Source of the DNA: CAYFFO01 sp964342485
Lineage (GTDB): Bacteria > Chloroflexota > Dehalococcoidia > Lucifugimonadales > CAJWER01
Assembly: GCA_964342485.1 (NCBI GenBank)
Contig: CAYFFO010000004.1
Location: 1-64,000, forward strand
Length of the DNA stretch: 64,000 nucleotides
Reading direction: 5' to 3'
In this document: positions 35,785 to 45,207 of the stretch, one piece after another
How the letters are laid out: every line of letters starts with the position of its first letter
Position numbering within the stretch: the stretch's first letter is position 1
The notes under the pieces: generated by a model
Seen by the model: the letters and a program-made list of their open reading frames with translations, nothing else
Told to the model about the DNA's origin: nothing
Databases searched by the model: none
Program-made: the position numbers and the translations under genes

Positions 35785-36861
35785 CTATACAAGTTGAGGT
35801 GCGGATTTCAAAGCATCTATGACTTCATTTATTTCAGAAGCTTCAACATGGCCCATGTGTCCTATGCGGAAAATCTTACCCTCAACTGGTCCTTGACCAC
35901 CTCCAAGTATTATTCCCTTATTTTTACTTAGATATGAAAGCAATTCAGAACAAGATACGCCTTCGGGAACTTTTACTGCCGTGACTGTATTTGAAGCTAT
36001 CTGCTTTTCTGGGAACAATTCCATACCTATTCCACTTATAGCTGATCTGGTCATATCAGCTATATACTGATGCCTTTTAAGCATAGAATCTATACCTTCT
36101 GAAATTATTTTTTCTAATGCTAAATCTAATGCAAAGTATGTCGAAAGGGATGGGGTATAAGGTGGTTGACCTTTTTCAAAATAACTTTTGTACTGTGCCA
36201 TATCAAGATAATACTTCGGCATTGTTGAATTTTGATGCGCTTTCCATGCTTCTTCGCTAAAACTTATAAACGACAATCCCGGAGGAGTCATCCATCCTTT
36301 TTGAGAAGCAGTAGCCACAACATCGCATCCCCATTCATCAGTTTTAAGAGGTATCGAGCTTACGCTACTGATACCATCAACAAGCAGTAATTTGTTAAAT
36401 TCTCCTTTAACTATATTTGCAATAGCTTCTAAGTCATTAGTGACACCAGTAGAAGTCTCATTGTGCGTGACCAACACTGCTGTAAATTCTGGATCTTCGT
36501 TCAAAAATTTGCGTAGTACATTTATATCGACTGCCTTACCCCAAGGAAATTGCAGCTCAGTAACCTGTGCTCCATACCTTCTAGCTATTTCTCCAAAGCG
36601 ATCCCCAAAATACCCGATACTTGTGTTTAAAACTTTGTCTCCAGGAGAAAGAGTATTAACAACAGCTGCCTCTAAAGCTGCTGTACCTGAACCAGTTAAT
36701 ATAAAAACATCGCTAGTAGTCTCGAAAACCTCCTGTATTCTTTCCGTTATACGATACTGAATTTCCCGAAATTGTTGCCCTCTATGATTGATCATAGGAG
36801 AGGCCATTGCCGTAAGCACATCTTCTGGTACTGGTATAGGTCCAGGAATACGTAGATTCAA
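35785..36861 (-). CDS. Class V aminotransferase (serine/alanine-glyoxylate type)
   Basis: PLP enzyme of 358 residues in the alanine-glyoxylate/serine-pyruvate/aspartate aminotransferase group. The N-terminal PGPIPVPEDVLTAM and GTAALEAAVVN motifs and Lys188 in TASQKGWMTPPGLSF mark the family. In bacteria it commonly moves amino groups between serine, alanine and glyoxylate. The start is TTG, backed by AGGAGG six bases upstream. It is the last gene of the trpA-to-tyrS run on the minus strand, 47 bases after tyrS. Confidence 0.9.
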   Translation of the reverse strand: MNLRIPGPIPVPEDVLTAMASPMINHRGQQFREIQYRITERIQEVFETTSDVFILTGSGTAALEAAVVNTLSPGDKVLNTSIGYFGDRFGEIARRYGAQVTELQFPWGKAVDINVLRKFLNEDPEFTAVLVTHNETSTGVTNDLEAIANIVKGEFNKLLLVDGISSVSSIPLKTDEWGCDVVATASQKGWMTPPGLSFISFSEEAWKAHQNSTMPKYYLDMAQYKSYFEKGQPPYTPSLSTYFALDLALEKIISEGIDSMLKRHQYIADMTRSAISGIGMELFPEKQIASNTVTAVKVPEGVSCSELLSYLSKNKGIILGGGQGPVEGKIFRIGHMGHVEASEINEVIDALKSAPQLV

Positions 36862-36908
36862 TTAAATCCTCCTATCTTGATACGCTAATAACTTTAGATT
36901 AATAAAAC

Positions 36909-38174
36909 TTATCCTATTTGGATAAACCTGCGTTTACCAATCCTTATTATATCTCCAGATTTTAACAAAGATGTTGTAATATTTTCACGCACATGTTTAT
37001 CGTTAATTCTAACCGCACCCTGATCGATTAGACGCCTTGCCTCACTGGAGCTTTGAGCAAGCCCAGATTCGACTATGAAATCACTTAACCGAACTAGATT
37101 GGCATCCAGTATAAAAGTAGGAATATCTTCAGGTAATTTTCTCTGTTGTATAGTCTGTTCAAAATGTATTTCAGACAGTTCAGCAGACTTTTTATCATGA
37201 AATTGAGTAACCAAAACCCTAGCAAGCATCTTCTTCAGTTCCATTGGATTAACCATGCCATTACGAATATCATGATCCATATTTGCAATTTCTTTTTCAG
37301 AAATATCTGTCAGATAGTTAAAATAATCAATAACCGTAAATCTATCTTTTTTAGAACCTTCATCGAAGTCTGAATCCATAGCAGAGCTAATATCTGGCAA
37401 AGACATGATTTTACCGTACATATCATTTGGAGATTCTTCTAACCCGATATAGTTACCTAAGCTCTTTCCCATCCTGCGTTTCCCATCTGTACCAACCAAT
37501 ATGGGCATCAAAAAACATTGCTGAGGATTCTGTCCCATAATCTTTTGTAAATCTCTGCCAACTAAAAGATTGAATTTCTGATCCGTTCCACCGAACTCTA
37601 TGTCAGATTTGATCGCGACAGAATCATACGCCTGAAGCAATGGATAGAGTAATTCAGTTATTGCAATCGGTTGATTATCACTAAATCTCTTCTCAAAATC
37701 ATCTCTTGCCAAAAACTGAGCCACCGTGAAATGTCTAGTAAGATTAATTACGTCTGCTAAACCAAACGGCCCAAACCAATCACTTTGTAACCTTACTTCT
37801 GTTTTATCTTTGTCTACCACCTTAAAAAACTGTTTCAAATAAGTCTCAGCATTCAATTTAACCTGCTCGGATGTAAGCATCGGTCTAGTGGACGACTTAC
37901 CACTCGGATCTCCAATCTGGGCCGTCCAGTCCCCTACGATAACTACAACTTTGTGTCCTATATCCTGAAGCTGTCTTAGTTTTCGAAGTCCAACAGAATG
38001 TCCTAAATGAAGATCTGGTGCACTCGGGTCAAAACCCATCTTCAAAGTTAAAGGTCTATCTGACTGAAGTAAATCAACAAGTTCAGATTCAACTATTATC
38101 TCGGAAACCCCACGCACTAGTATTTGATGTCTTAATTCAGGTGTGAATTTCATTCCATATTTCCATGATCTCAA
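36909..38174 (-). CDS. tyrS: Tyrosyl-tRNA synthetase
   Basis: Class I synthetase of 421 residues. The HIGH motif appears as HLGH at residues 56-59, the KMSKS loop as KRMGKSLGN, and FGGTDQKFNLL is the tRNA/tyrosine site. The C-terminal S4 RNA-binding domain (LARVL...LIDQGAVRIND) is present. The listed start is TTG, with GGAG only three bases away; the ATG at 38153 is an alternative that loses seven residues. It follows ribF by 14 bases, so they are co-transcribed. No T-box is seen. Confidence 0.95.
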   Translation of the reverse strand: MRSWKYGMKFTPELRHQILVRGVSEIIVESELVDLLQSDRPLTLKMGFDPSAPDLHLGHSVGLRKLRQLQDIGHKVVVIVGDWTAQIGDPSGKSSTRPMLTSEQVKLNAETYLKQFFKVVDKDKTEVRLQSDWFGPFGLADVINLTRHFTVAQFLARDDFEKRFSDNQPIAITELLYPLLQAYDSVAIKSDIEFGGTDQKFNLLVGRDLQKIMGQNPQQCFLMPILVGTDGKRRMGKSLGNYIGLEESPNDMYGKIMSLPDISSAMDSDFDEGSKKDRFTVIDYFNYLTDISEKEIANMDHDIRNGMVNPMELKKMLARVLVTQFHDKKSAELSEIHFEQTIQQRKLPEDIPTFILDANLVRLSDFIVESGLAQSSSEARRLIDQGAVRINDKHVRENITTSLLKSGDIIRIGKRRFIQIG

Positions 38175-38188
38175 AAACTCCTGTCAAA

Positions 38189-39121
38189 CTAGGTATTTTC
38201 CAGGATTTTTTTTGCGATTTGTACATCCTTATCAATTTGATCTTTTAAATCTTCGATATTTACATATTTGACCTGGTCTCTAAGCCAACTGACAAATTCA
38301 AGTTTAAGTATTGATCCATAAATATCCGATTGCAGCCCTAGTATAAATGTTTCCACAGAATGAAGGTTATCGTCAAAAGTAGGACGATTGCCGATACTGG
38401 TAACAGACATATATTTACCTTTACTATTATCTAAGGTAGCAAAAGTAGCATATATGCCATCTCTAGGTACTAATATTTGATCTGATACTTCTATATTTGC
38501 CGTTGGAAATCCCAACTCTTTTCCAATACCAGCTCCCCGAACAATTTTGCCATGAATTGAGTAATTGTATCCTAACATCAAAGAAGCCCTTTCCATAGTG
38601 CCACATGATATGGCTTCCCTTATAGCGGTACTGGAAACAATCTTTTCATTACTATCAAATATCTGAGGAATCATCATGACAGAAAAACCAAGTTTCCTGC
38701 CTAAGTTCTTCAACACGGAAATGGTCCCTTCTCTGTTGTGCCCCACTACAAAATCAGGGCCAACAACCAAAACTTTCATCTTGATAGTTTTTATCAATAG
38801 ATTTACAAAAGACTCGACTTTTAATTTCGACAATTCTGCATCAAAATCTACAGTGACAATATTTTCAAGCCCCAATCTTTTGATGCGATCTATTCTTTCC
38901 TCAACAGATATTAGATATCGCGTAACAAAATTTCGCCTCAGTACAGAGTTGGGGTGATTACGAAAAGTCATAACCACTGGTTCTAAATGAAGCCTTATAC
39001 TCTCTTCTCCTAGTCTTTTAAGCAATGTTAAATGGCCAATATGAAGTCCGTCAAAAACTCCTATGGCTACTATAGATCCATCGCGAATATTGAGAGCTTG
39101 AAATTCTTCGATTAAGGTCAT
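38189..39121 (-). CDS. ribF: Bifunctional riboflavin kinase/FAD synthetase
   Basis: Makes FMN and then FAD from riboflavin, 310 residues. The N-terminal adenylyltransferase half has AIGVFDGLHIGHLTLLKRL, VVGPDFVVGHNREGT and VSSTAIREAI; the C-terminal kinase half starts near residue 185 with GKIVRGAGIGKELGFPTANI. Both activities appear intact. tyrS follows closely. This supplies the flavin for the acyl-CoA dehydrogenase and others. Confidence 0.95.
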   Translation of the reverse strand: MTLIEEFQALNIRDGSIVAIGVFDGLHIGHLTLLKRLGEESIRLHLEPVVMTFRNHPNSVLRRNFVTRYLISVEERIDRIKRLGLENIVTVDFDAELSKLKVESFVNLLIKTIKMKVLVVGPDFVVGHNREGTISVLKNLGRKLGFSVMMIPQIFDSNEKIVSSTAIREAISCGTMERASLMLGYNYSIHGKIVRGAGIGKELGFPTANIEVSDQILVPRDGIYATFATLDNSKGKYMSVTSIGNRPTFDDNLHSVETFILGLQSDIYGSILKLEFVSWLRDQVKYVNIEDLKDQIDKDVQIAKKILENT

Positions 39122-39216
39122 ATATAACCTTCAAGATGTGCTAAATAAATATAGCTCCTATACTTATTTCTATAATTGAGATTTCCTCAATAATAAAGCT
39201 ATGACTAGGATGATTG

Positions 39217-40419
39217 CTATGATTTTTCTTCTTGAATATCAATCTTTGTCTTTAAAATAAGGCTTGCAGGGAGAATTACTAATGTGCTGAGTCCCATTAA
39301 CATTATTGTCTTACGTATATTGAAAATATCAGCTACTATACCAAATAAAATAGGAGCCAGGGTGCCTCCTGATTCTGTAATCGTGTAATAGTACCCGTAT
39401 CCTACTGAGCGATTCTTTGAAGTTATAAACAAAGACACCAATGAATACAGTACAGAAGAAGTTCCATTCAAACCTATCCCTAAAACAAACATCAAAGGGA
39501 TAAGGAGAGCGCTAGGAACAAACAGTGTGTAAACAAGTAGTACCGCAGTGATAAACTTAGTCGCCCAAATCAAAAACATTGATCCATATCTATCATCAAG
39601 CCATCCACAAAGAAACTTGCCTAATGCTCCACCGGCTAGCAGGAAGGTCAGCATAATAAATATTTGATTATCCACTAATCCTTTGTCTTTGAGAATAAAT
39701 GGTAAAAATGCTAACGCAGCAGACCGAATTCCAGAATCAATAAATCCGATAGACCCTATTGTTCCGAAAGAAGCTAAATCCGTTTTCTCTCGTTTATCTA
39801 TATTTACATCCTGAAACTCGTTTCTAACATCCCCTCCTAATTTAATCCAAGGCCGAATAGTTGCCAAAACCACCATATTAACCAAACCAAAAAGTCCAAC
39901 GATGCGTAGAGTCCCCCTCCATCCAAAGCGTGCAACACACAAAAGAGAAAGCAGAGGAGCGAGTAGTTTACCGATATCCCCAGCAAAATTTACAAATCCA
40001 ACAGCTGTAGACCTTCCATTTGAATCATATATTTTTGATACCAAGCTAGTTGCCAATGGATGTTGTGTGCCACCACCAAAACCAGCCACCAAAGCTAGTA
40101 ATAATAGTAAGAAATACCCAGAGGTAAGGGCCATGCCTATAAGACCAATTCCAACCCATACATTCCCAAATATCAATAACCAAAACTCACCAAACTTTGT
40201 GGCAAGGTAACCTGCAGGTATCTGCAGAACAACTGAAGATGCAGCATACACAGACTTGAATAACCCAGCCTCTGTATAAGACAAAAGTAGATCAGGGTCA
40301 GATTGTATCAAAGGAAGTAAAGGCACAATTATCACAAAAAACAGATCGCTCCAAATGTGTGTCATGGAAGCAAATATAAGAGTATTACGTCGTTTTCCCG
40401 TACCACCACTTGAATTCAT
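39217..40419 (-). CDS. MFS transporter, fosmidomycin-resistance-like
   Basis: Twelve-helix major facilitator of 400 residues. It begins with a short polar tail, then THIWSDLFFVIIVPLLPLI; GFGGGTQHPLATSLVSKIY and FAGDIGKLLAPLLSLL are typical of the Fsr branch. The substrate is unknown and drug export is only one possibility. It lies between ribF and DAHP synthase in the same direction. GGAAG precedes the ATG. Confidence 0.87.
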   Translation of the reverse strand: MNSSGGTGKRRNTLIFASMTHIWSDLFFVIIVPLLPLIQSDPDLLLSYTEAGLFKSVYAASSVVLQIPAGYLATKFGEFWLLIFGNVWVGIGLIGMALTSGYFLLLLLALVAGFGGGTQHPLATSLVSKIYDSNGRSTAVGFVNFAGDIGKLLAPLLSLLCVARFGWRGTLRIVGLFGLVNMVVLATIRPWIKLGGDVRNEFQDVNIDKREKTDLASFGTIGSIGFIDSGIRSAALAFLPFILKDKGLVDNQIFIMLTFLLAGGALGKFLCGWLDDRYGSMFLIWATKFITAVLLVYTLFVPSALLIPLMFVLGIGLNGTSSVLYSLVSLFITSKNRSVGYGYYYTITESGGTLAPILFGIVADIFNIRKTIMLMGLSTLVILPASLILKTKIDIQEEKS

Positions 40420-40546
40420 AATTCTTCCAATAAGCGATCTTAATGGCCCAGTTGTATATCAAATATTTCGTTTAGTCACACGAATATTCGATACGATAAC
40501 CTCTTAATTTGATTAATAAGAAGCATAATTTATACATGAGTTGAAT

Positions 40547-41614
40547 TTATTTTAATTTTTTATAGGAATAGTTAATCAAATCTTCTGTCTGGCTCCAATC
40601 GACACAAGCATCGGTAATTGACATACCATATTCCAGATTAGATGGATCATCTCCTAAATCCTGTTTTCCCGCTTTAAGGTGACTTTCCACCATTACGCCA
40701 ACTATATTCTTATTCCCCTCTATCCTCTGGCCAATTACATCTTTGAAAACCAAGGGTTGTCTAGTGTGGTCTTTATTTGAATTTGCATGAGAACAATCTA
40801 CTATAAGCGAGGGATAAAGATTATTATCTTTAAGCATCTGAACAGCAATAGACACTGATTCCGCATTATAATTAGGCCCATCTTTGCCACCACGCAAAAC
40901 AAGATGTCCGGACATATTTCCATTTGTTTTAACAATAGATGCAAGTCCGTTGTCATCTATACCAAGAAAAACATGTTTTGATCTAGCAGCCAATATTGCA
41001 TCCACTGCTATTTGAATACTGCCACCTGTTCCATTTTTAAATCCTATTGGCATACTAAGACCGCTAGCAATCAATCTATGAGGTTGGCTTTCAGTAGTTC
41101 TGGCACCAATAGCACCCCACGACACCAAATCCCCTAAATATTGTGGTGTGAACGGCTCAAGCCATTCTGTGGCGGTAGGAAGACCTAGTTCACATACTTC
41201 CATAAGAAATTTTCTGGCTTCCAATAACCCTCGAGAAACATCTTCTTTGCCATTAAGACTAGGATCATTTATAAAACCCTTCCAGCCCAATGTAGTCCTG
41301 GGTTTTTCAAAATATACTCTCATAGCTATAAAGATCTTATCCTCTACCTTATTAGCTAATTCTCTCAACTTCAAAGCATATTCCAGCCCGGCTTTCGTAT
41401 CGTGAATAGAACAAGGTCCAACAATCATTACCATGCGATCATCAACCCCACTTATAATCTCTTCCATGCTCTTTCTATGGGATGCAATCTGACTGTCTAT
41501 CAAAGTTGACGGAGGATAGCGATCCCAATATTTTGCGGGAGAATCTAGAGGGGTAATGCTATTTATTCTAAGATTTCTTGTTTCGGCTTTCTGTGTCATC
41601 CGTTCTTTTCTCAC
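40547..41614 (-). CDS. aroG: 3-deoxy-7-phosphoheptulonate synthase, AroFGH type
   Basis: First enzyme of the shikimate pathway, 355 residues. The class I-alpha motifs VGPCSIHDTKAGLEYALKL, FEKPRTTLGWKGFINDP, GARTTESQPHRLIASGLSMP and DCSHANSNKDHTRQP (metal His) are all present. The start is uncertain: a GTG at 41614 touches AAGGAA, while the ATG at 41599 is better spaced from it. It follows aroH by about 80 bases. Feedback specificity cannot be read from the sequence. Confidence 0.94.
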   Translation of the reverse strand: MRKERMTQKAETRNLRINSITPLDSPAKYWDRYPPSTLIDSQIASHRKSMEEIISGVDDRMVMIVGPCSIHDTKAGLEYALKLRELANKVEDKIFIAMRVYFEKPRTTLGWKGFINDPSLNGKEDVSRGLLEARKFLMEVCELGLPTATEWLEPFTPQYLGDLVSWGAIGARTTESQPHRLIASGLSMPIGFKNGTGGSIQIAVDAILAARSKHVFLGIDDNGLASIVKTNGNMSGHLVLRGGKDGPNYNAESVSIAVQMLKDNNLYPSLIVDCSHANSNKDHTRQPLVFKDVIGQRIEGNKNIVGVMVESHLKAGKQDLGDDPSNLEYGMSITDACVDWSQTEDLINYSYKKLK

Positions 41615-41694
41615 TTCCTTTAATTAGCAACACCTTGATATTATAATCGCACTTGTGACCGAGAGACTCACATTAGCCATTAAAACCAAGACAT

Positions 41695-42066
41695 TTAACT
41701 GTTCTCAACGCCTCTCTTTCGCAAAGTTACCGCTTCCTTCAAATATACAAACTTAATTTCTTTTTGGCTTTTTTCAGTATTAACCAACATTAATATTCTT
41801 ATACATTTTTGCTGAGCACCAGGCACGTCCATTTCAATAGAATTAATTAGTGCTACATACTCCCAACCCAATTGTCTAGCTGCTAAAGGTGGAAACTCCG
41901 CTTGCAGATCAGGTGTAGTGGTAAAAAATATGGCAGTTATATCTCCTATATCGACATCATTACTTTCAACCATAGATGTCAACAATTCTCTTGTAGCTTC
42001 AATTATACCATTGCTGGTGTTAGAATCTGCTGTCGTAGCACCTCTAATTCCTCTAACAAAATTCAT
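41695..42066 (-). CDS. aroH: Chorismate mutase, AroH class
   Basis: Monofunctional trimeric chorismate mutase of 123 residues like that of Bacillus. RGIRGATT carries the first active-site Arg, and MDVPGAQQKCIRILM includes the conserved Cys/Arg site; the C-terminal YLKEAVTLR is also conserved. It makes prephenate for phenylalanine and tyrosine. AGAGG precedes the ATG. It sits between trpA and DAHP synthase, placing three aromatic amino acid steps in one run. Confidence 0.93.
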   Translation of the reverse strand: MNFVRGIRGATTADSNTSNGIIEATRELLTSMVESNDVDIGDITAIFFTTTPDLQAEFPPLAARQLGWEYVALINSIEMDVPGAQQKCIRILMLVNTEKSQKEIKFVYLKEAVTLRKRGVENS

Positions 42067-42088
42067 TTGAACCTCTCAACATCCTGAA

Positions 42089-42883
42089 TCAAAGTAAAGT
42101 CGCTTTTTTCATATCAGAAACAAAATTACTAGCCGCCTCTACATTATTTTCATTTTTTTCCATAACATCTATGAGAGCGCTCCCAAATACTGCTCCATCA
42201 GCAAATTGCGAAATTTCCCTGACATGTTGTGGCGTTGACACACCGAAGCCCACTAGAATTGGAAGATCAGTGTAACTACGAATTCTACTGACCAATTGTG
42301 CCACTCCAGAATTCAAGTCTGACCGAGCACCAGTAACCCCAGTTACGCTAACGCAATATATAAAACCACATGCTTGAGAACATGCCTTTTTTATACGCTC
42401 ATCAGTACTAGTAGGAGCTAAGAGAGGCACCAAATGCAATTCATTATCAAAACATATTTTAGCAAATATAGTCGATTCCTCTATTGGCAAATCAGCGACA
42501 ATAAACCCGTCAACACCTGCATCAACAGCTTGGTTAACAGCTTTACTAAGACCAAATTTCATCAATGTATTATAATATCCCATCAAAATTAACGGAACTT
42601 CACTGTTAGCTTGCCTTACTTTTCTTGCAACTTCTAAACAAGTTCCAAAATTCACTCCGCTTTGAAGCGAGCGCAAACTTGATCTCTGTATAGTAGGTCC
42701 TTCAGCCAAAGGATCACTAAAAGGTATGCCTAGTTCAAGTAAATCGGCTCCGGCTTCAATAATTTCAGATGCAACTTCTATAGAAGTGCTGACCGTCGGA
42801 AATCCTACTGTGAGAAATGGAGCTAAAACAAATTGACCACTCTTTTTTGCTCTATTCAATTTAATATCAATTCTATTGGCCAC
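42089..42883 (-). CDS. trpA: Tryptophan synthase alpha subunit
   Basis: Cleaves indole-glycerol phosphate to indole, 264 residues. Catalytic Glu is in DLLELGIPFSDPLAEGPTIQ and the second acid in FIVADLPIEES; GVTGARSDL and PILVGFGVSTPQHV complete the barrel. The beta subunit trpB, usually next door, is not in the window. The start is GTG, with AGGAA about ten bases upstream. It heads the aromatic gene run. Confidence 0.95.
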   Translation of the reverse strand: MANRIDIKLNRAKKSGQFVLAPFLTVGFPTVSTSIEVASEIIEAGADLLELGIPFSDPLAEGPTIQRSSLRSLQSGVNFGTCLEVARKVRQANSEVPLILMGYYNTLMKFGLSKAVNQAVDAGVDGFIVADLPIEESTIFAKICFDNELHLVPLLAPTSTDERIKKACSQACGFIYCVSVTGVTGARSDLNSGVAQLVSRIRSYTDLPILVGFGVSTPQHVREISQFADGAVFGSALIDVMEKNENNVEAASNFVSDMKKATLL

Positions 42884-43115
42884 TTTTTAATTTTCCTATC
42901 ATAAACAATAAGAAACTGTACTAATCTATATCCATTTTCTTAAATTCATTGAAAATTGCGCACCCAAAACAACTATTTCTTAGCCTCAAAATATTCAAAT
43001 AGTTGAAAACTATCCATCCGAAGTTTAACATCAGCACAATATACTCATCAATCTACTGAGTTGATTTTCTAAGTTTCAATTTGATTATCACTTTTAATTT
43101 TAAGGGGTGTTTGAC

Positions 43116-43385
43116 ATGGACGATTCAAATGTTTCAATCAAAGGTGGTTTTGGAAGTAAACGTATATCATTGAAATGCGATCACCAAAACGGACTACTTT
43201 ACAGTATACCCAGTGAAGCAAATTGGGTATGTGACGAAGATAGTATTTACATACATTCACTGGCCGGCTTTTTTAAAGAAATAACCGAGATTCAAAATGC
43301 GGATGTTACTAAATTGATGCAAAGATGGGGCCTTTATTACCGAACGAAAAAAAATGAATCTACCAAGGATCTTAGCAAAGATTAA
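43116..43385 (+). CDS. Small protein of unknown function
   Basis: Protein of 89 residues with no family I recognise. It has mixed beta and helical stretches, one Cys pair and a charged Lys/Asp tail. The ATG at 43116 follows AAGGGG with eight-base spacing, which favours real translation; a GTG at 43107 is inside that site. It diverges from trpA and is followed by a convergent TPR gene. Confidence 0.55.
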   Translation: MDDSNVSIKGGFGSKRISLKCDHQNGLLYSIPSEANWVCDEDSIYIHSLAGFFKEITEIQNADVTKLMQRWGLYYRTKKNESTKDLSKD

Positions 43386-43446
43386 GAATTCTCGTCTTTA
43401 CTATCTAATTATTCATCATCACGATCAAGAACAAATTCTTTTCTGG

Positions 43447-44229
43447 CTACACCGATTCAGTAATATCATCATCCCAGTCTTGTATATCAATCTGAGTCTT
43501 GGCATTCTCTAATGTGTCAAGCTCTTCAAATTCCTTTATTTCATCAACATAAGTGGCATTTATTGAAGAAAATTTTTCTGCTCTAGATAAAAACGAGATT
43601 TGATTCGACTGAGACGGATCCTGATATTGCTCCCTAATCATTATAACCAATTTGTTTTCTTCGATACTGGTGATAAGAGCATCATATTGGTTACCACCAT
43701 TCATTAGACCTATTAGCCTAGTGCCCAACCTACTTTCAACCTGGCCAAGATAAATTTTATCAGATCCATATACTAGTAAACTTCGTCCACTTACCTTTAA
43801 ATCAACAAGTTGTCCGGGCATATGAGTAAATCTTTCCTCTACATTTCCGATATTCACCAAGGACGTTAGTGCAGATTTACCGCTTTCTTCAATGAATGAA
43901 CTATGAGCTTTAACTCCTGTAGTCACCGACATAGGAAGTTGGTCTTTAATTTGTTTCAAACGGTCATAATTTTTATTAGCGATTGAATTATTAGGATAAT
44001 CACTTAGAACATCTGCAAAAACACGTTTAGCTTTAGATGTCTGACCAAGCTCCATCAACGCTTTACCTAGGCGATTACGAGCATCTAAATCATTTGGAAA
44101 TGAAGCAATTATGAGTCTATTCAAAACCTCTGCTTCTTTCCATTTAGAATCCATGGCCAATCTAACGGCTTTCTTTTCGTTATCATTCTTTACTTTTTGT
44201 TGTTTTATAGAATCTTGAACCAGTGTCAC
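43447..44229 (-). CDS. TPR-repeat protein
   Basis: Protein of 260 residues. Residues about 18-92 form two tetratricopeptide repeats (KEAEVLNRLIIASFPNDLDARNRLGKA then an AKRVFADVLSDYPNNSIANKNY unit). The middle part (residues 115-205) is beta-rich and resembles a small barrel (QLVDLKVSGRSLLVYG, YLGQVESRLGTRLIGLM). The C-terminus is strongly acidic. It probably binds proteins; no partner is known. The start is GTG with GAGG seven bases away. Confidence 0.75.
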   Translation of the reverse strand: MTLVQDSIKQQKVKNDNEKKAVRLAMDSKWKEAEVLNRLIIASFPNDLDARNRLGKALMELGQTSKAKRVFADVLSDYPNNSIANKNYDRLKQIKDQLPMSVTTGVKAHSSFIEESGKSALTSLVNIGNVEERFTHMPGQLVDLKVSGRSLLVYGSDKIYLGQVESRLGTRLIGLMNGGNQYDALITSIEENKLVIMIREQYQDPSQSNQISFLSRAEKFSSINATYVDEIKEFEELDTLENAKTQIDIQDWDDDITESV

Positions 44230-44370
44230 AAATTAACCTCACTAAACTATATTTGCGGGCTGATTCTAGTAAACATATCCTATTTAATGCAAGCAGTTTT
44301 CTCATCCAAAATTGACCAAATTTAGTCTAAGTTTTCAAGAAAACTATTTTGAACCTAAATTTGTACCTTT

Positions 44371-45105
44371 TCATAAAGAGTATTTCCTAAACAAATTAAA
44401 TCCAACTATTTTTATGATTTCCAAAAACATTAATGCAGAATCTCTAAACAATCTAACTTTGCTGAACGGCTGATGATACCAATCGATTGGTATTTCTACG
44501 ATGTTAAATCCTTTTTTGTTAGCTAAATACAAGATTTCCACATCAAATCCAAACCCGTTCAATTTAGATAAAGAAAACAAACTTTCGGCTACATCACCGG
44601 AGAAACATTTAAACCCACATTGAGTGTCATCGAATCCTCTGACCACCAATAAGCTAACTACGAGATTAAAACATCTTCCGGCAATATGCCTACCAGATGG
44701 TTCTCCAAATCTACGAGATCCTACAATCTGCCTGGATCCAATTACTACTTCTCTACCTGATTCCATTTCAATAATAAACCGATCCAGCTGCTCTATAGGC
44801 ATAGAAAGATCGGCATCTGCCATAAATCGATACTTTCCTTTTGCTGACAATATACCAGTCCTCACTGCCCTTCCCTTCCCTCCATGTGAAATAGTTAATA
44901 TCCTTATTGACAGGTAATCTTGATCAATAAATTGTTTAGCGATATCAAATGTCTTATCAGTACTACCATCGTTTACAATCAGAACCTCGGATGAAAAAGG
45001 TTGTTTTTTTAGATAACCTACTATGGAATATAACGTGCTTTCTATACGTGCTGCCTCGTTATAAGCAGGAACAATTACTGACAGAAAAGGTTCATCCAAA
45101 TTCAT
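44371..45105 (-). CDS. Family 2 glycosyltransferase, dolichyl/polyprenyl-phosphate sugar synthase-like
   Basis: GT-A fold transferase of 244 residues. SVIVPAYNEAARIESTL, VNDGSTDKT and the metal motif FMADADLSMP are clear, followed by GFKCFSGDVAESLF. The order matches ALG5/DPM1-like enzymes that load glucose or mannose on a polyprenyl phosphate. It has no C-terminal membrane helices, unlike many bacterial forms. It stands alone, separated from neighbours by 100-140 bases. Confidence 0.88.
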   Translation of the reverse strand: MNLDEPFLSVIVPAYNEAARIESTLYSIVGYLKKQPFSSEVLIVNDGSTDKTFDIAKQFIDQDYLSIRILTISHGGKGRAVRTGILSAKGKYRFMADADLSMPIEQLDRFIIEMESGREVVIGSRQIVGSRRFGEPSGRHIAGRCFNLVVSLLVVRGFDDTQCGFKCFSGDVAESLFSLSKLNGFGFDVEILYLANKKGFNIVEIPIDWYHQPFSKVRLFRDSALMFLEIIKIVGFNLFRKYSL

Positions 45106-45207
45106 TCTCCATTATGAAAATGTAGAATACTAATAAAAGCAATTGTTTAAATTCCAACCCGAAAACTAGGGAAACATGACTAACATCTCTATTATTCGTA
45201 AACTATT

